The position numbers and the translations under genes are program-made. A DNA stretch of 64,000 bases from Trichomonas vaginalis G3 (taxonomy: Eukaryota; Parabasalia; Trichomonadida; Trichomonadidae), in NCBI RefSeq assembly GCF_026262505.1, contig NC_067206.1, forward strand, positions 4,740,879 through 4,804,878, read 5' to 3'. Below are positions 1 through 8,919 of the stretch, one piece after another. Numbering within the stretch: the stretch's first letter is position 1; every line of letters starts with the position of its first letter. The notes beneath the pieces were generated by a model. The model saw only the letters and a program-made list of their open reading frames with translations, was not told the origin of the DNA and made no database searches.

Positions 1-113
1 TGTTCTTGTTTTTGTTCCTTCAGTTCGGATAAAATTTGTTCACGAATTTCTTTCTTCAATGCTTCAACATCTATGACCCCTTGGGTCTTGTCCGTAGGAT
101 TTGACTGAGTCAT
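1..113 (-). CDS. Partial minus-strand protein start, Maverick fragment C
   Basis: A minus-strand frame opens with ATG at 113 and runs off the window edge. The 37 visible residues begin MTQSNPTDKTQGVIDV and become a charged Lys/Glu-rich helix likely to form a coiled coil. It diverges from the plus-strand gene at 159, with a 45-base AT-rich gap that would hold both promoters. The family is not recognisable from this much sequence. It is judged real because it is open to the edge and divergent gene pairs are common in these elements. Confidence 0.5.
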   Translation of the reverse strand, partial: MTQSNPTDKTQGVIDVEALKKEIREQILSELKEQKQE

Positions 114-158
114 TTGACTGTAGATAAAAAACTAAATTAAAACTTTAACCGATGTAAA

Positions 159-593
159 ATGAGCTTGTCAAAATCAGAACGAGAGTCTATTATATTAAAT
201 GACGCCAGAGGAATACAACATCCTTTCTATTATGTAAGTCAGAGTAAAGATGGTAAAATATATGTAAGAAAAAGAAAGGTTCCATTAGCGAATACAGAGA
301 GCGACAACATTAAGGTGCATGGCAAGGGTGAAGTCCACGAAGCCCATATAAAACCTTCTGTACAAACTGAGCCACCAAAAGAACAAGAAGAAAAGAAGCC
401 AGATGTACTTTCAATAACGAACCAAGAGCTTATTGCAAAGTTCGTGAATTTCATTGAAAAGCAAACCGAGTCAAAGAACCCTGACCCACCAGTGAAAGAA
501 GTTGAGACAAAAGAGAATGTACAGTTCATTGAAAATGTCAAGAAACAACTTCCACCACGAATACCAAGAAGAAGAGTGAGAATAATGAAGTAA
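159..593 (+). CDS. Small Maverick protein with a DGK..VRKRK mini-domain
   Basis: 144 residues. Residues ~20-45 contain YYVSQSKDGKIYVRKRKVPL, which resembles the segment YVHTMKDGRVQFRKIKQPL of the protein at 2714-2959 and its Maverick B counterpart at 49808-50044. After this the chain is Glu/Lys/Pro-rich, and it ends in a very basic tail (PRIPRRRVRIMK) that could bind nucleic acid. It sits just upstream of the capsid-like region and is read the same way. Function is unknown; a virion or nucleic-acid-binding role is inference. Confidence 0.65.
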   Translation: MSLSKSERESIILNDARGIQHPFYYVSQSKDGKIYVRKRKVPLANTESDNIKVHGKGEVHEAHIKPSVQTEPPKEQEEKKPDVLSITNQELIAKFVNFIEKQTESKNPDPPVKEVETKENVQFIENVKKQLPPRIPRRRVRIMK

Positions 594-620
594 ATAGATA
601 TTTTTATCTGAAGTAAATAC

Positions 621-2186
621 ATGCAGAACGAACAGTTAAACGAATTTACTCCAGCAGAGCATATTCATCAGATTCGCTCATATTTCGATATCATAGACAA
701 TGCAGTTCAAATTGGTGACACTAATAGAAAATATTCTGACGCAAAGATTCCATCACAACCTGGAACTGCTAAAGATAACACATGGGTAACATTCAATCTC
801 TCACCTCCTGGTGAAAATATGTTGGACCTTTACAATACATTCATTACGTATAAAATGGAAGGTCAATTTATTGTAGATAAAGAAATTGGTTCAGGTTCCA
901 ATAAAACAAACCCACCAGGATTTTGGATTGGTTTCGATGACGCTTTCTATGCAGTTGCTGGATATCAAATCCTTGCAAATGGTCGTATCGTATATTCTCA
1001 AGACAACGCAAGAGAAGAAGCATATATAACTTCAAACTCACAAACTACCGAACAAATAAAGAAAGTAGATGTTTTCTCAAAGACTCGACATGAAGATGTA
1101 TGGAGTCATTCGGGAACATGCAGAACAGGACAAATTGTTAGGTCCAATTACAGCAGGAAAATCATTTGATTTTAAGCTTCGTTTAAGAATTCCTGTTAGA
1201 AGATTCCTTCCATTAGAAGCTATTCGATTTATTCCAGCTTTTGCAGGAAACATTCAGCTTAAAGTAAAGTTCAGTAGCGACGCCTTACAATGCACATCTA
1301 TATCTGTAAATGATATCATTGCTTTCAATCCAACTCTTAAAGTTGCATTTGCTTCAATCCACCGACAAATAAATTTGTTCCATGGAATGAACCATTCACT
1401 ATGATAACGAAGGCAGTAGAAGCTAGTGGAACAGTTACTATTACAACTGTAACCCAGCAACTATTTCGAACAAAGATGGATTTTAATGAATGTTTCATTC
1501 ATCCAAAGTCATTCTCTTTAGACCCTAACATTTATACAGAACTTGTAGAACATTATACAAACGAGGCTTTTATGTTTCCTGTTAAAGTTATGGATTGGAT
1601 TCCTATGGACGGTTCATTCTCAAAGAATACAGATAGTTCAAGTGCAACATTTACAGCAGCTTATACGCCTATTAATGTTAAAAGTATTTGGGCACTATTT
1701 AGAAAGAAAGACAACTATTATGTTAATTTTGAGAACCCTAAGTTTAAATATCTTCAGCTTTCCATGGGAGCTTATGGAAATATGCCTGCAGAACCTGAAA
1801 AATCATATGGACCTGTATTTTATGAAATGGTTGCGAACGCTTGCAATACAAACAATGATATGATAGGATTTAATGAAGATGTTATGAGGTCATTGGTGGA
1901 TGATGGTAGTGTGGAACATAAATGGGATAGCTATGACAACACACATTTCTTATGTGGTTTTCCAACAGAAGTGGACTTTTGCTTCCAGCAAGGTCAAACA
2001 TCTACTGCTCCAATAACATACAAATTGTCTGTTAAAGGACCTATTGAACTAGCAACTGAAAATGTACCAAAGCCACTTATTGGATTTATGAGGGATTGTT
2101 GCTTTGCAATACAAGTAAGACAGTCAGGCATACCAATAATAAGACTTGACGACTATAACTTAGCAACTGACGACAGTGAGGAATAA
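621..2186 (+). pseudogene. Major capsid protein-like region (double jelly roll), broken
   Basis: The region encodes beta-rich sequence of the Polinton major capsid type. There is an N-terminal part with WVTFNLSPPGENMLDLYNT, a middle part with KLRLRIPVRRFLPLEAIRF, and a C-terminal part ending in GIPIIRLDDYN. The middle segment matches the capsid-like region of Maverick A (36.4-38.1 kb, minus), which has KLKLRVPLSSFLIFRFLRYLP. Length and position next to small virion-type genes fit the major capsid protein. It is a fossil with one or two breaks. The leader is GATATTTTTATCTG, the common Maverick type. Confidence 0.7.
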
Positions 2187-2216
2187 AGGATGAACGTTTA
2201 TTTTTAAAGCTTATAA

Positions 2217-2675
2217 ATGAGTTCTTCATCAAGCTCTCGTGAACCTTCACCATCTGTGAAACAAACTTTACCAAACGATTATGGAGCACCTATTGAATAT
2301 TTCTTACGAGCTGCACAATGGCAAAGAGCAGTTTCACCAAGGTTAGGTGTTCCACCAGCTCCTGTCAAAAATAGCATTTGGTCAAGTCCTTATATAAGAT
2401 ATGGTCTCCCACTAGGTTTGCTAGCTACAGCAGGAGCAGTTATGATGTTGAAAAGAAATAAAGCAAATGTTATAAATAATACTGAAGTAGCTGAAGTTAA
2501 ACAAACTCCAACACCTTCGTCAAAACCAACGCCTTCACAAGCAAAACCTTCAATGACTCCTGAACCTATGGAAGTACAAACTCCTGTTCAAAAGTCAACT
2601 CCTAAACCGACTCCAACATTTAAACCAGAACCTACTCCTCAAATAAATCGTAAAACTCCTGCGTTTCCTTACTGA
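2217..2675 (+). CDS. Proline-rich single-pass membrane protein of Maverick C
   Basis: 152 residues. A Ser-rich start is followed by one hydrophobic segment (YGLPLGLLATAGAVMML, residues ~62-78) with KRNK after it. The tail consists of TPTPSSKPTPSQAKP-type proline/threonine/lysine repeats. The topology suggests a single-pass membrane protein with an extended, mucin-like or flexible tail. Maverick B has a comparable TPTP-rich protein at 46297-48459. It follows the capsid region by 30 bases in the same direction, with a TTATTTTTAAAGC leader. The family is not recognised. Confidence 0.65.
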   Translation: MSSSSSSREPSPSVKQTLPNDYGAPIEYFLRAAQWQRAVSPRLGVPPAPVKNSIWSSPYIRYGLPLGLLATAGAVMMLKRNKANVINNTEVAEVKQTPTPSSKPTPSQAKPSMTPEPMEVQTPVQKSTPKPTPTFKPEPTPQINRKTPAFPY

Positions 2676-2713
2676 AAAATAACGTTATTTTTATTTTATT
2701 TGAACATTTTTAT

Positions 2714-2959
2714 TTGATTGAAATGACGACTAAAGTCACTGAAGCAATGAAACAAAAGTTTTTGGTAGAATACATTAAATCAGGAATTATTCCAGAAGGT
2801 TTTTACGTTCATACTATGAAGGATGGTAGAGTTCAGTTTAGAAAGATAAAGCAACCATTAGATAGAGAAGGAATTTTGAGAAAGATTAAACTTCATGAGG
2901 ACAACATTGCTGAACTTAAGAAGAAGTTAGAAGAGTTGGAGAAAGGAAGAGAGTTATAA
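2714..2959 (+). CDS. Conserved small Maverick protein (YVHTMKDGRVQFRK family)
   Basis: 81 residues. The N-terminal half is EYIKSGIIPEGFYVHTM followed by KDGRVQFRKIKQPL; the C-terminal third is a charged helix likely to form a coiled coil. It is about 60% identical by eye to the 78-residue protein at 49808-50044 of Maverick B, although the two elements are otherwise very diverged, so it is under strong constraint. The leader is CATTTTTATTTGATTGAA. The frame begins at 2714, and the homologue of this start in B (MSQVIKAST) suggests that MTTKVT, three codons in, may be the true start. Function unknown. Confidence 0.75.
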   Translation: MIEMTTKVTEAMKQKFLVEYIKSGIIPEGFYVHTMKDGRVQFRKIKQPLDREGILRKIKLHEDNIAELKKKLEELEKGREL

Positions 2960-2975
2960 AGTAATGAATTCAACG

Positions 2976-3021
2976 GGTGAAAAAACAGGTGAAAAAAGAG
3001 GTGAGATATCACCACTTCACC
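2976..3021. promoter_or_regulatory. 46-bp iteron/palindrome site, fragment C version
   Basis: Two 12-bp repeats of GGTGAAAAAANA type are followed by the 14-bp near-palindrome GGTGAGATATCACC and the inverted half ACTTCACC. The 12+12+14+8 layout is identical to the site in Maverick A (30312, 31403, 17937), but every half-site reads GGTGA/TCACC instead of TGTTA/TAACA. It is followed by TAAATTTATTTTTG, as in A. It lies between two genes, upstream of the gene at 3118. Probably a protein-binding site (operator or replication iteron); this is inference. Confidence 0.65.
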
Positions 3022-3070
3022 TAAATTTATTTTTGTGCTATGTTTTCATACGTGTGAGGGTGGTGATATC
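3005..3070. repeat. Inverted repeat GATATCACCAC / GTGGTGATATC
   Basis: Perfect 11-base arms at 3005-3015 and 3060-3070 are separated by 44 bases. The left arm overlaps the right half of the iteron site, so one half-site palindrome is repeated just before the leader of the gene at 3118. Confidence 0.7.
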
Positions 3071-3117
3071 ATTAATTTTTAAGTTTATTTTTACTGAAAA
3101 TTTTTATTTGGATGTAA

Positions 3118-3444
3118 ATGACGAAAACTATTGAGATAACAAACTACAACGGTCATGAGTTCAAGAATTTGTTCTTCGTTCCTCGTGAAAATACATTCTA
3201 TCAGATACGAGGGAGAAAGGGTAAAGTTAGTTTGAGCGTTTATGAAGGAATGAAGAATGGAAAGTTTATACAAGCATACGATACAAACGGTAAACGTGTT
3301 TCATTAGCTTTGTCAAAACTTACTAACATTTATTTTGACAGTGACTTTGACTCTGACGATTGGAGCGACAGCAGCGATACTGAAGAATATGAACTATTGT
3401 GTGAAGCACAGCAATGGGAAGAGTTGCAATACTTTTGTAAGTGA
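3118..3444 (+). CDS. Small acidic-tailed Maverick protein
   Basis: 108 residues. The N-terminal ~60 residues are beta-like (TIEITNYNGHEFKNLFFVP, then FYQIRGRKGKVSLSVYEG). This is followed by an acidic Asp/Ser segment (DSDFDSDDWSDSSDTEEYE) and a short C-terminus. The leader AAAATTTTTATTTGGATGTAA is the usual Maverick type, and a second ATTTTTACTGAAAA lies just upstream. It is preceded by the iteron site, which could control it. No family recognised. Confidence 0.65.
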   Translation: MTKTIEITNYNGHEFKNLFFVPRENTFYQIRGRKGKVSLSVYEGMKNGKFIQAYDTNGKRVSLALSKLTNIYFDSDFDSDDWSDSSDTEEYELLCEAQQWEELQYFCK

Positions 3445-3478
3445 GAACGTTTATTTTTACAGTAGTGAGGTGAAGTGG

Positions 3479-3901
3479 TTGGCGGCTTTATAAATATTTA
3501 AGGTTAAGTTGGTGTTTGTGTTTGTGTTGTAAAATATACGTTAACGGTTTTGTAAAGTGTCAAATTCACAAGTATTGCGTACGGAGGAACGCAGTGCCAC
3601 AGTACACATGATATGTATACTAACTGTGGATACTTACATTTGTATTCGATCGTGGAGTATTCTTTCCTGCATTTTTGAGAGTAGCCCATGCTAGCTTTTA
3701 TCTCTTCTTGGATACCAAACTGGAGGAGCTCCATAGTGTTGAATATCACGGGCTCCATACAACAAATTGAATAAGGTATTTCAAAATTTGAAGGAAATGG
3801 TCCATCATTGAATGTAGTGGCCGGGAATTGAATGACATACAGATAGTTTGAGGAAATTTGTTATAAATTATAATATAATTGAAGAATTAATTATCAAAAC
3901 A
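3479..3901. other. Gene-free junction between fragment C and chromosomal DNA
   Basis: No convincing gene. The first GATC after the Maverick fragment appears near 3648, which fits a change to non-Maverick DNA somewhere in 3,450-3,640. An 84-codon minus-strand frame here has no recognisable features. Confidence 0.4.
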
Positions 3902-4280
3902 AGTCTAAGAGCCATTAGTCAGATTTTCCCGAAATGCAAGGTTAAGATTTTAGCAGCGACTAACTTTGAGTGTACATATATAATTGTTATACTGAGTACT
4001 TTCTATCTGTGTTACTTATTTGAGTCTAAGAGCCATTAGTCAGATTTTCCCGAAATGCAAGGTTAAGATTTTAGCAGCGACTAACTTTGAGTGTACATAT
4101 ATAATTGTTATACTGAGTACTTTCTATCTGAGTTACTTATTTGAGTCTAAGAGCCATTAGTCAGATTTTCCCGAAATGCAAGGTTAAGATTTTAGCAGCG
4201 ACTAACTTTGAGTGTACATATATAATTGTTATACTGAGTACTTTCTATCTGTGTTACTTATTTGAGTCTAAGAGTCATTT
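3902..4280. repeat. 121-bp tandem repeat, three copies plus a partial
   Basis: Units start at 3902, 4023 and 4144, with a partial fourth from 4265. Each begins AGTCTAAGAGCCATTAGTC and ends with a TTACTTATTTG-type sequence. Copies are nearly identical, so the array is recent or homogenised. Short open frames inside it are by-products of the repeat. Confidence 0.92.
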
Positions 4281-4559
4281 CTACCATAGAACTAGATATT
4301 GTCTCTCATTAAATATATATAACTGTAAACTGCTTAATTCATTTATCTATTTAGATAAAATTATATTTATATAAGATTTCATGTTATTATTTCATCTTTA
4401 TTATTTTTTTTATTCCTTTGAAAAGTGACACTGGATAGTTTGTCCCTTTCTCAAAGAAAACAATAATAAGTCCTATTGTTAATACAAGTTGTCTTTTTTA
4501 GTGGGAAATGCTATAAACAAGCATGTTTTTCAAGTGTTCTATTTTAATGAAAGAAACTA
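4281..4559. other. AT-rich gene-free stretch
   Basis: Low-complexity AT-rich DNA between the tandem array and the next element. I see no gene or structured repeat. Confidence 0.5.
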
Positions 4560-5046
4560 TATGAAAAGCAGACTTTTTTTTTCGTACACCCTCTCAATTT
4601 TTTTTCCAGTTTTCGTACTCATATGGTATTATTAGTTTATAATAATCATAGAGCTTTCGCTATACTGCAGCATTAAAATATAGCTGCATTGTGATTATCT
4701 CCTTGAATTTGAGAGGATTTTAAGTTTAATGTCAAGATAATCTCAATTGAATTTAGCATGGAAGCAATATATTTACTATCGTATGATTGCTCATGATAGA
4801 TATGTACTTGTTTTACATTAATTTACGAAATCTAATCAAAATACCGTATCACAAGAAGTTGAATAATAATAACTTTTTAAAAATTGTGTTTTTATATGGT
4901 TTGGATTGGTAATCTTTATAATTATGAGTGGGTGCTCTATGGTTGCTCAGAAATATGAAATATAATCAAGATTGAAGTTTGAATATAATTAAATGAGTGT
5001 AAATAAGTTAATAAAAGCATTTGTTGCATACTATATGTCTCGGTTC

Positions 5047-5216
5047 CTGCAAGTACGTACTCAGAGCTGGATAATCTCTCACTTTTGTTCCGCAATGTGA
5101 CATTGGGAACAAATTTTCCGATCTGAGTACATATTTGCAGGGTCTTGCAATGGCACCCTGCAAGTACGTACTCAGATCGGGATAATCTCTCACTTTTGTT
5201 CCGCAATGTGACATTA
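5047..5216. repeat. 111-bp direct repeat that folds into long hairpins
   Basis: CCTGCAAGTACGTACTCAGA starts copies at 5047 and 5158. The stretch after the first copy contains its inverse (CCGATCTGAGTACATATTTG then CAGG, ending ~5140), so 5047-5140 can fold into one long stem with an inner TTTGTTCC/GGAACAAA stem. The left half of a second hairpin is repeated after it. Confidence 0.8.
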
Positions 5217-5230
5217 GACTTTTGATTCCC

Positions 5231-5402
5231 GAAAGGAGTTTACATTTGCAATATACTGTCATATTATATTGCAATTATAAACCCCTTTCGAAGAAAGCTG
5301 ATTTTTTCATATCTCAATGTTGCATTAGAAATCAGATTATCGAAAGGAGGGTACGAGTACAATGTTATACCATATAATATTTCAATCGTAAACTCCTTTC
5401 TA
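5231..5402. repeat. Two related hairpins with CGAAAGGAG / CTCCTTTC ends
   Basis: The first hairpin runs from CGAAAGGAGTTTAC (~5231) to TAAACCCCTTTCG (~5290). A diverged second one runs from CGAAAGGAGGGTAC (~5341) to GTAAACTCCTTTC (~5400). The ~111-base spacing equals that of the preceding direct repeat, so these are further units of the same alternating series. A shorter CTGATTTTT/AAATCAG stem lies between them. Confidence 0.7.
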
Positions 5403-5703
5403 AAGTATCTTCTTTACAATATAATCTAATTTTCTCATTCTTCTATAAACTAGTAAATTTTATTCACAATTTAATCTAAATCATAAATCTTCATGTTTTG
5501 CAGAAACGTTTTTTAAAACAAATCGTTTTTTCTTATCAAATTTTGTATTTTTTCTTTTTATTTTCAGTTTTTTGAATTTTTTTTGGAAATTTTTATCCAA
5601 TTTCAATGTAATTTAATTCTCTTTCATATGTATTATAATTTTATTCATCTTTAAATTTTTAATTTTTGAATACATGCGATAATTATTCATTCAATTTTTA
5701 AAT

Positions 5704-5758
5704 GAATGTTTTGATGGGGCGAGCTTACTGATAATAGACTCATCCCATCAAAACATTC
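5704..5758. repeat. Perfect 15-bp-stem hairpin
   Basis: GAATGTTTTGATGGG (5704-5718) and its exact inverse (5744-5758) enclose a 25-base loop, immediately before the GC-rich hairpin array. Confidence 0.85.
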
Positions 5759-5767
5759 CCTTGAAAA

Positions 5768-6753
5768 CTCTGGCCTTCATCGAGGCCAGAGCTCACAATT
5801 GATCTCCTTAGAGCCAAGTTCCTAGACGGTCGTCCTCATTAGATTCGATCCGAGAGGAACTTGGCTCTGAATGAAATTCATAGGCTCTGGTCTCAGGAAA
5901 TGCCAGAGCTTCGCAAACAATCCTTGGGGCTGGTTCCCTCAAAGGCCGCCCTGATTCAGGGCGGCCGGAGAGGAACCCAGTCCCAAGAGAGCGCCCATAC
6001 GAAGCTCTGGCCTTAGCAGTGGCCAGAGCCTGCAAATACAATCCTCAGGGCCGAATTTGAGGGAGATCGTCAACATCATTGACGATCTCCCTCAAATTCA
6101 GCCCTGAAAGAAAGAAATACACAGATTCTAGCCTCAGAAAAGGCCAGAACTTCGCTCACAGTCCCCAGGGCCGGCTTTCCCAAATGCCGCTCTGACCCCG
6201 GGCGGCAGGCGAGGAATCTGGCCCTGGGATACTTACCAAACGAAGTTCTGGCCACAGTAAAGGCCAGAACCTGCAAGATCAATCCTCAGGGCCGATTTTG
6301 AGGGAGATCGCCCACATTATTGGCGATCTCCTCTCATATCGGTCCTGAAAGACTTCAAAATACAGGCTCTGGCCTTAGCAGAGACCAGGGCTTCGTTTAC
6401 AGTCCTCAGAGCCGAGTTCCCTGAGATTGTCCAGATCACGGACACTTCTCAGCGGAACTCGGCTCTGAGAAGCAACAAACACTAAGCTCTGGCCTCAGCA
6501 AAGGTTCAGGGCCTCGCTTACAGTCCTCAGGGCCGGATTTCCCAAATGCCGTCCTGATCTAGGGCGACAGGAGAGGAATCCGACCCTGGGAAACAGCAAA
6601 CCTGAATTTCTGGCCTCAACATATGTCAGAGCCTGCAATACTAATCCTCAGGGCCGAGTTTGAGGGAGATCGCCAACATCAATGACGATATCCTCTTATC
6701 TCGGCCCTGAAAGACATACAGATACAGGCTCTGACCATTGTTGAGGTCAGGGC
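5768..6753. repeat. Array of ~8-9 units of ~120 bp, each with a short and a long hairpin
   Basis: Each unit has a short hairpin of CTCTGGCCT...AGGCCAGAG type (near 5768, 5884, 6003, 6122, 6243, 6365, 6485, 6605, 6728), then a ~65-base hairpin opening (A/C)CTCAGGGCCG and closing with its complement. Long hairpins come in at least three sub-types that recur at ~240- or ~360-base distances. Examples are TTTGAGGGAGATCG (6058, 6298, 6660), AAATGCCG..CGGCAG (6180, 6539) and a GAGTTCC type (5815, 6404). Units differ at many stem bases, yet the partner base usually changes too: CCAAGTT/AACTTGG at 5815 against CCGAGTT/AACTCGG at 6404, and CGGATT/AATCCG at 6520. This indicates a maintained structure, either RNA or DNA cruciform. 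No coding potential. Confidence 0.85.
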
Positions 6754-7674
6754 ATCACTATAAATGGCAGTTTTTCTATGTTCTTTCATTTTCTGAAAGA
6801 TCATAGTGAAAAGACTCTCTGATGCTTTATTGTTTCAAAATAGTACATGCGTGAGATTATAATTTTGCAGCAAATTTATTGATTGCATGCAAATATTTGA
6901 TCTTAATAATTCAAACATGCAAATTTAGGGTTTACCTGTTACAAATAAAATATTTGCTTAACAGAACTCTATTTATAATGAATAAACACTCTTTTTTATA
7001 TAATAAAATATTTATTTCATCATCAATGATAATTGAGTAAATTTATAACAATAAATGTATTTACAATAACAAGTACATATCATTCTCATATATGCTTATC
7101 TTCAAAACTCTATTTTAAAAAAGATGCCTAATTGCATATGCAATAAAAATCAAATTTTATAGATTAACACATTGAAATTGTACTTTGCACAAAATATTAT
7201 GCTTGTACTAGTAAAATCTTTTAAACAATTGTAAATAATCAAATATGATATTTGATGTGATATATGTCTAGACCAGAGATTGAAATATGAACAGGAGAAA
7301 GACATGTTCTGATCATAGGCAAACATTGGACATCAAATACTATGCTCTATATAAAAGTACGAAAACTGGAAAAAAAATTGAGAGGGGGTACGAAAAAAAA
7401 GTCTGCTTTTCGTATCGACTCTTAATGAAACATAATTGCTTTGTTAGTTATATTCTTGTTTTTATTGATGCGAAGAGAGCTTAAAGTCATATATTGCTAC
7501 CCTCAGGAATGATGGTTTTTTCTCATTTTGATCTTTTGGAGTCATAAAATGAATGTATTCTGTATTTGAATAAAACAATTGCGAGAAAAAAAAATCAAGG
7601 TTTTTTGTCTTCCTGAAATGGATGCATCTTCACTAGCAAGAAGCATTCATATAGAAAATGGTTTAGTCCTGTAA

Positions 7675-8919
7675 TAAACAGAAATTCATCAAAAGTGACA
7701 GCTCTCAATTTTTTGACATTTGTAAATTCTAAATTGAATGAGAAAAATGAAATAATACTAAGCATAATACAATATTCTAGATTTAATTATAATTAGGAAA
7801 AAGTTAGTTTTGAGAGTACTTTTCATAGGCATATAGAATGAAATCTTCTGAAAAATAATATCACATAAACTCATATTATTTTCTAATATATAACTATTTT
7901 ATATAAAAATCAAATTCAATGATCTTAAAAGCGAAGGATAAACCTCAAAATTTACGAATATAATGAGTGGGAATATAATGCTTATCTATCATAAAACCAT
8001 ATGAAATATTAATTTTTGCTTTACGCCTAATTTTTGACGACAATTAGCAAAAAATGTTAAATGTTAACACTCAGTCCATTTGAATATGAAAAATAAAATT
8101 GACTTTGATTAAATGTTTTTATTTATCATGCAATTCTTCTTGCGACCAAAGATTTGAATAAAAGTTCAAAAAATAAGATAGCTTAAAAAATAGTATACGG
8201 TAGTGTTTACTAATAGATGAATAGTATATAAATTCTATTAAAATGGATTTGATCCAAAAAAATATAAAACCAAAAATAATTGTTATAATTTAAATGAAGA
8301 AGTAATTTAAAACGATTTTATTTATGATCAAATTTTATATATTTTTTTGGATCAAATCCATTTTAATAGAATTTATATACTATTCATCTATTAGTAAACA
8401 CTACCGTATATTATTTTTTAAGCTATCTTATTTTTTGAACTTTTATTCAAATCTTTGGTCGCAAGAAGAATTGCATGATAAATAAAAACATTTAATCAAA
8501 GTCAATTTTATTTTTCATATTCAAATGGACTGAGTGTTAACATTTAACATTTTTTGCTAATTGTCGTCAAAAATTAGGCGTAAAGCAAAAATTGATATTT
8601 CATATGGTTTTATGATAGATAAGCATTATATTCCCACTCATTATATTCGTAAATTTTGAGGTTTATCCTTCGCTTTTAAGATCATTGAATTTGATTTTTA
8701 TATAAAATAGTTATATATTAGAAAATAATATGAGTTTATGTGATATTATTTTTCAGAAGATTTTGTGTTCTTCTTCAAAATTTTATTTTTTTATTAAAAA
8801 GAATCTTTACAAAATATACATTGACTTTAATTAATATTTAAAAACGTGCTCTATCAAAAGTTCCAAAAATTCAATATTTTAGCTTTTCTGAGGTGTCACT
8901 TTTGATGAATTTCTGTTTA
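7675..8919. mobile_element. ~1.25-kb fold-back element with 26-bp perfect inverted ends
   Basis: Ends: TAAACAGAAATTCATCAAAA then GTGACA at 7675-7700, and its exact inverse at 8894-8919. The interior contains a very long palindrome (7842-8763). There is no coding frame. The ends start with TA. Likely a non-autonomous fold-back or MITE-type DNA element. The ends contain TCACTTTT, which resembles the host initiator motif. Confidence 0.7.
7842..8763. repeat. ~430-bp-arm near-perfect inverted repeat
   Basis: The left arm is ~7842-8268 and the right arm ~8333-8763, with a spacer of ~64 bases. The arms pair almost completely, with only a few mismatches or small length differences seen. Arms this long and this similar imply recent formation or ongoing correction between them. 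Confidence 0.9.

Larger units (their letters stand above)
1..3478. mobile_element. Maverick/Polinton fragment C (broken, enters from outside the window)
   Basis: Run of Maverick-type genes: a coiled minus-strand start, a small-domain protein, a double-jelly-roll capsid-like region, a membrane protein and two small proteins. They share the ATTTTTA leaders and the 46-bp iteron site seen in Maverick A. I found no GATC in this stretch, as in Maverick A and unlike the DNA after ~3,600. The right edge is approximate, because no inverted end was recognised near 3,450-3,500. It looks broken, with only a few breaks in the visible part. It is of the same lineage as Maverick A. Confidence 0.75.
4560..7414. 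mobile_element. TIR-bounded ~2.85-kb element carrying hairpin arrays
   Basis: About 58-base inverted ends: 4560-4618 starts TAYGAAAAGCAGACTTT and includes CGTACNCCCTCTCAATTTT and CCAGTTTTCGTACT, and the same sequence reads inward on the minus strand from 7414 to 7356. A TA lies at both outer edges, which would fit a TA-target DNA transposon. No transposase-like frame is present, so it would be non-autonomous. Inside are several families of hairpins (5047-5400, 5704-5758, 5768-6753), much richer in GC than the surroundings. The ends are seen directly; the transposon class is inference. Confidence 0.65.

Noticed and set aside
4937-6282. ORFs of 68-89 codons within the hairpin element
   Set aside because: They follow repeat units and hairpins on both strands, with no protein-like conservation; structure explains them better.
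5768-6753. tRNA or rRNA cluster
   Set aside because: The stems do not form a cloverleaf or any rRNA core; no CCA, T-loop or known rRNA words.
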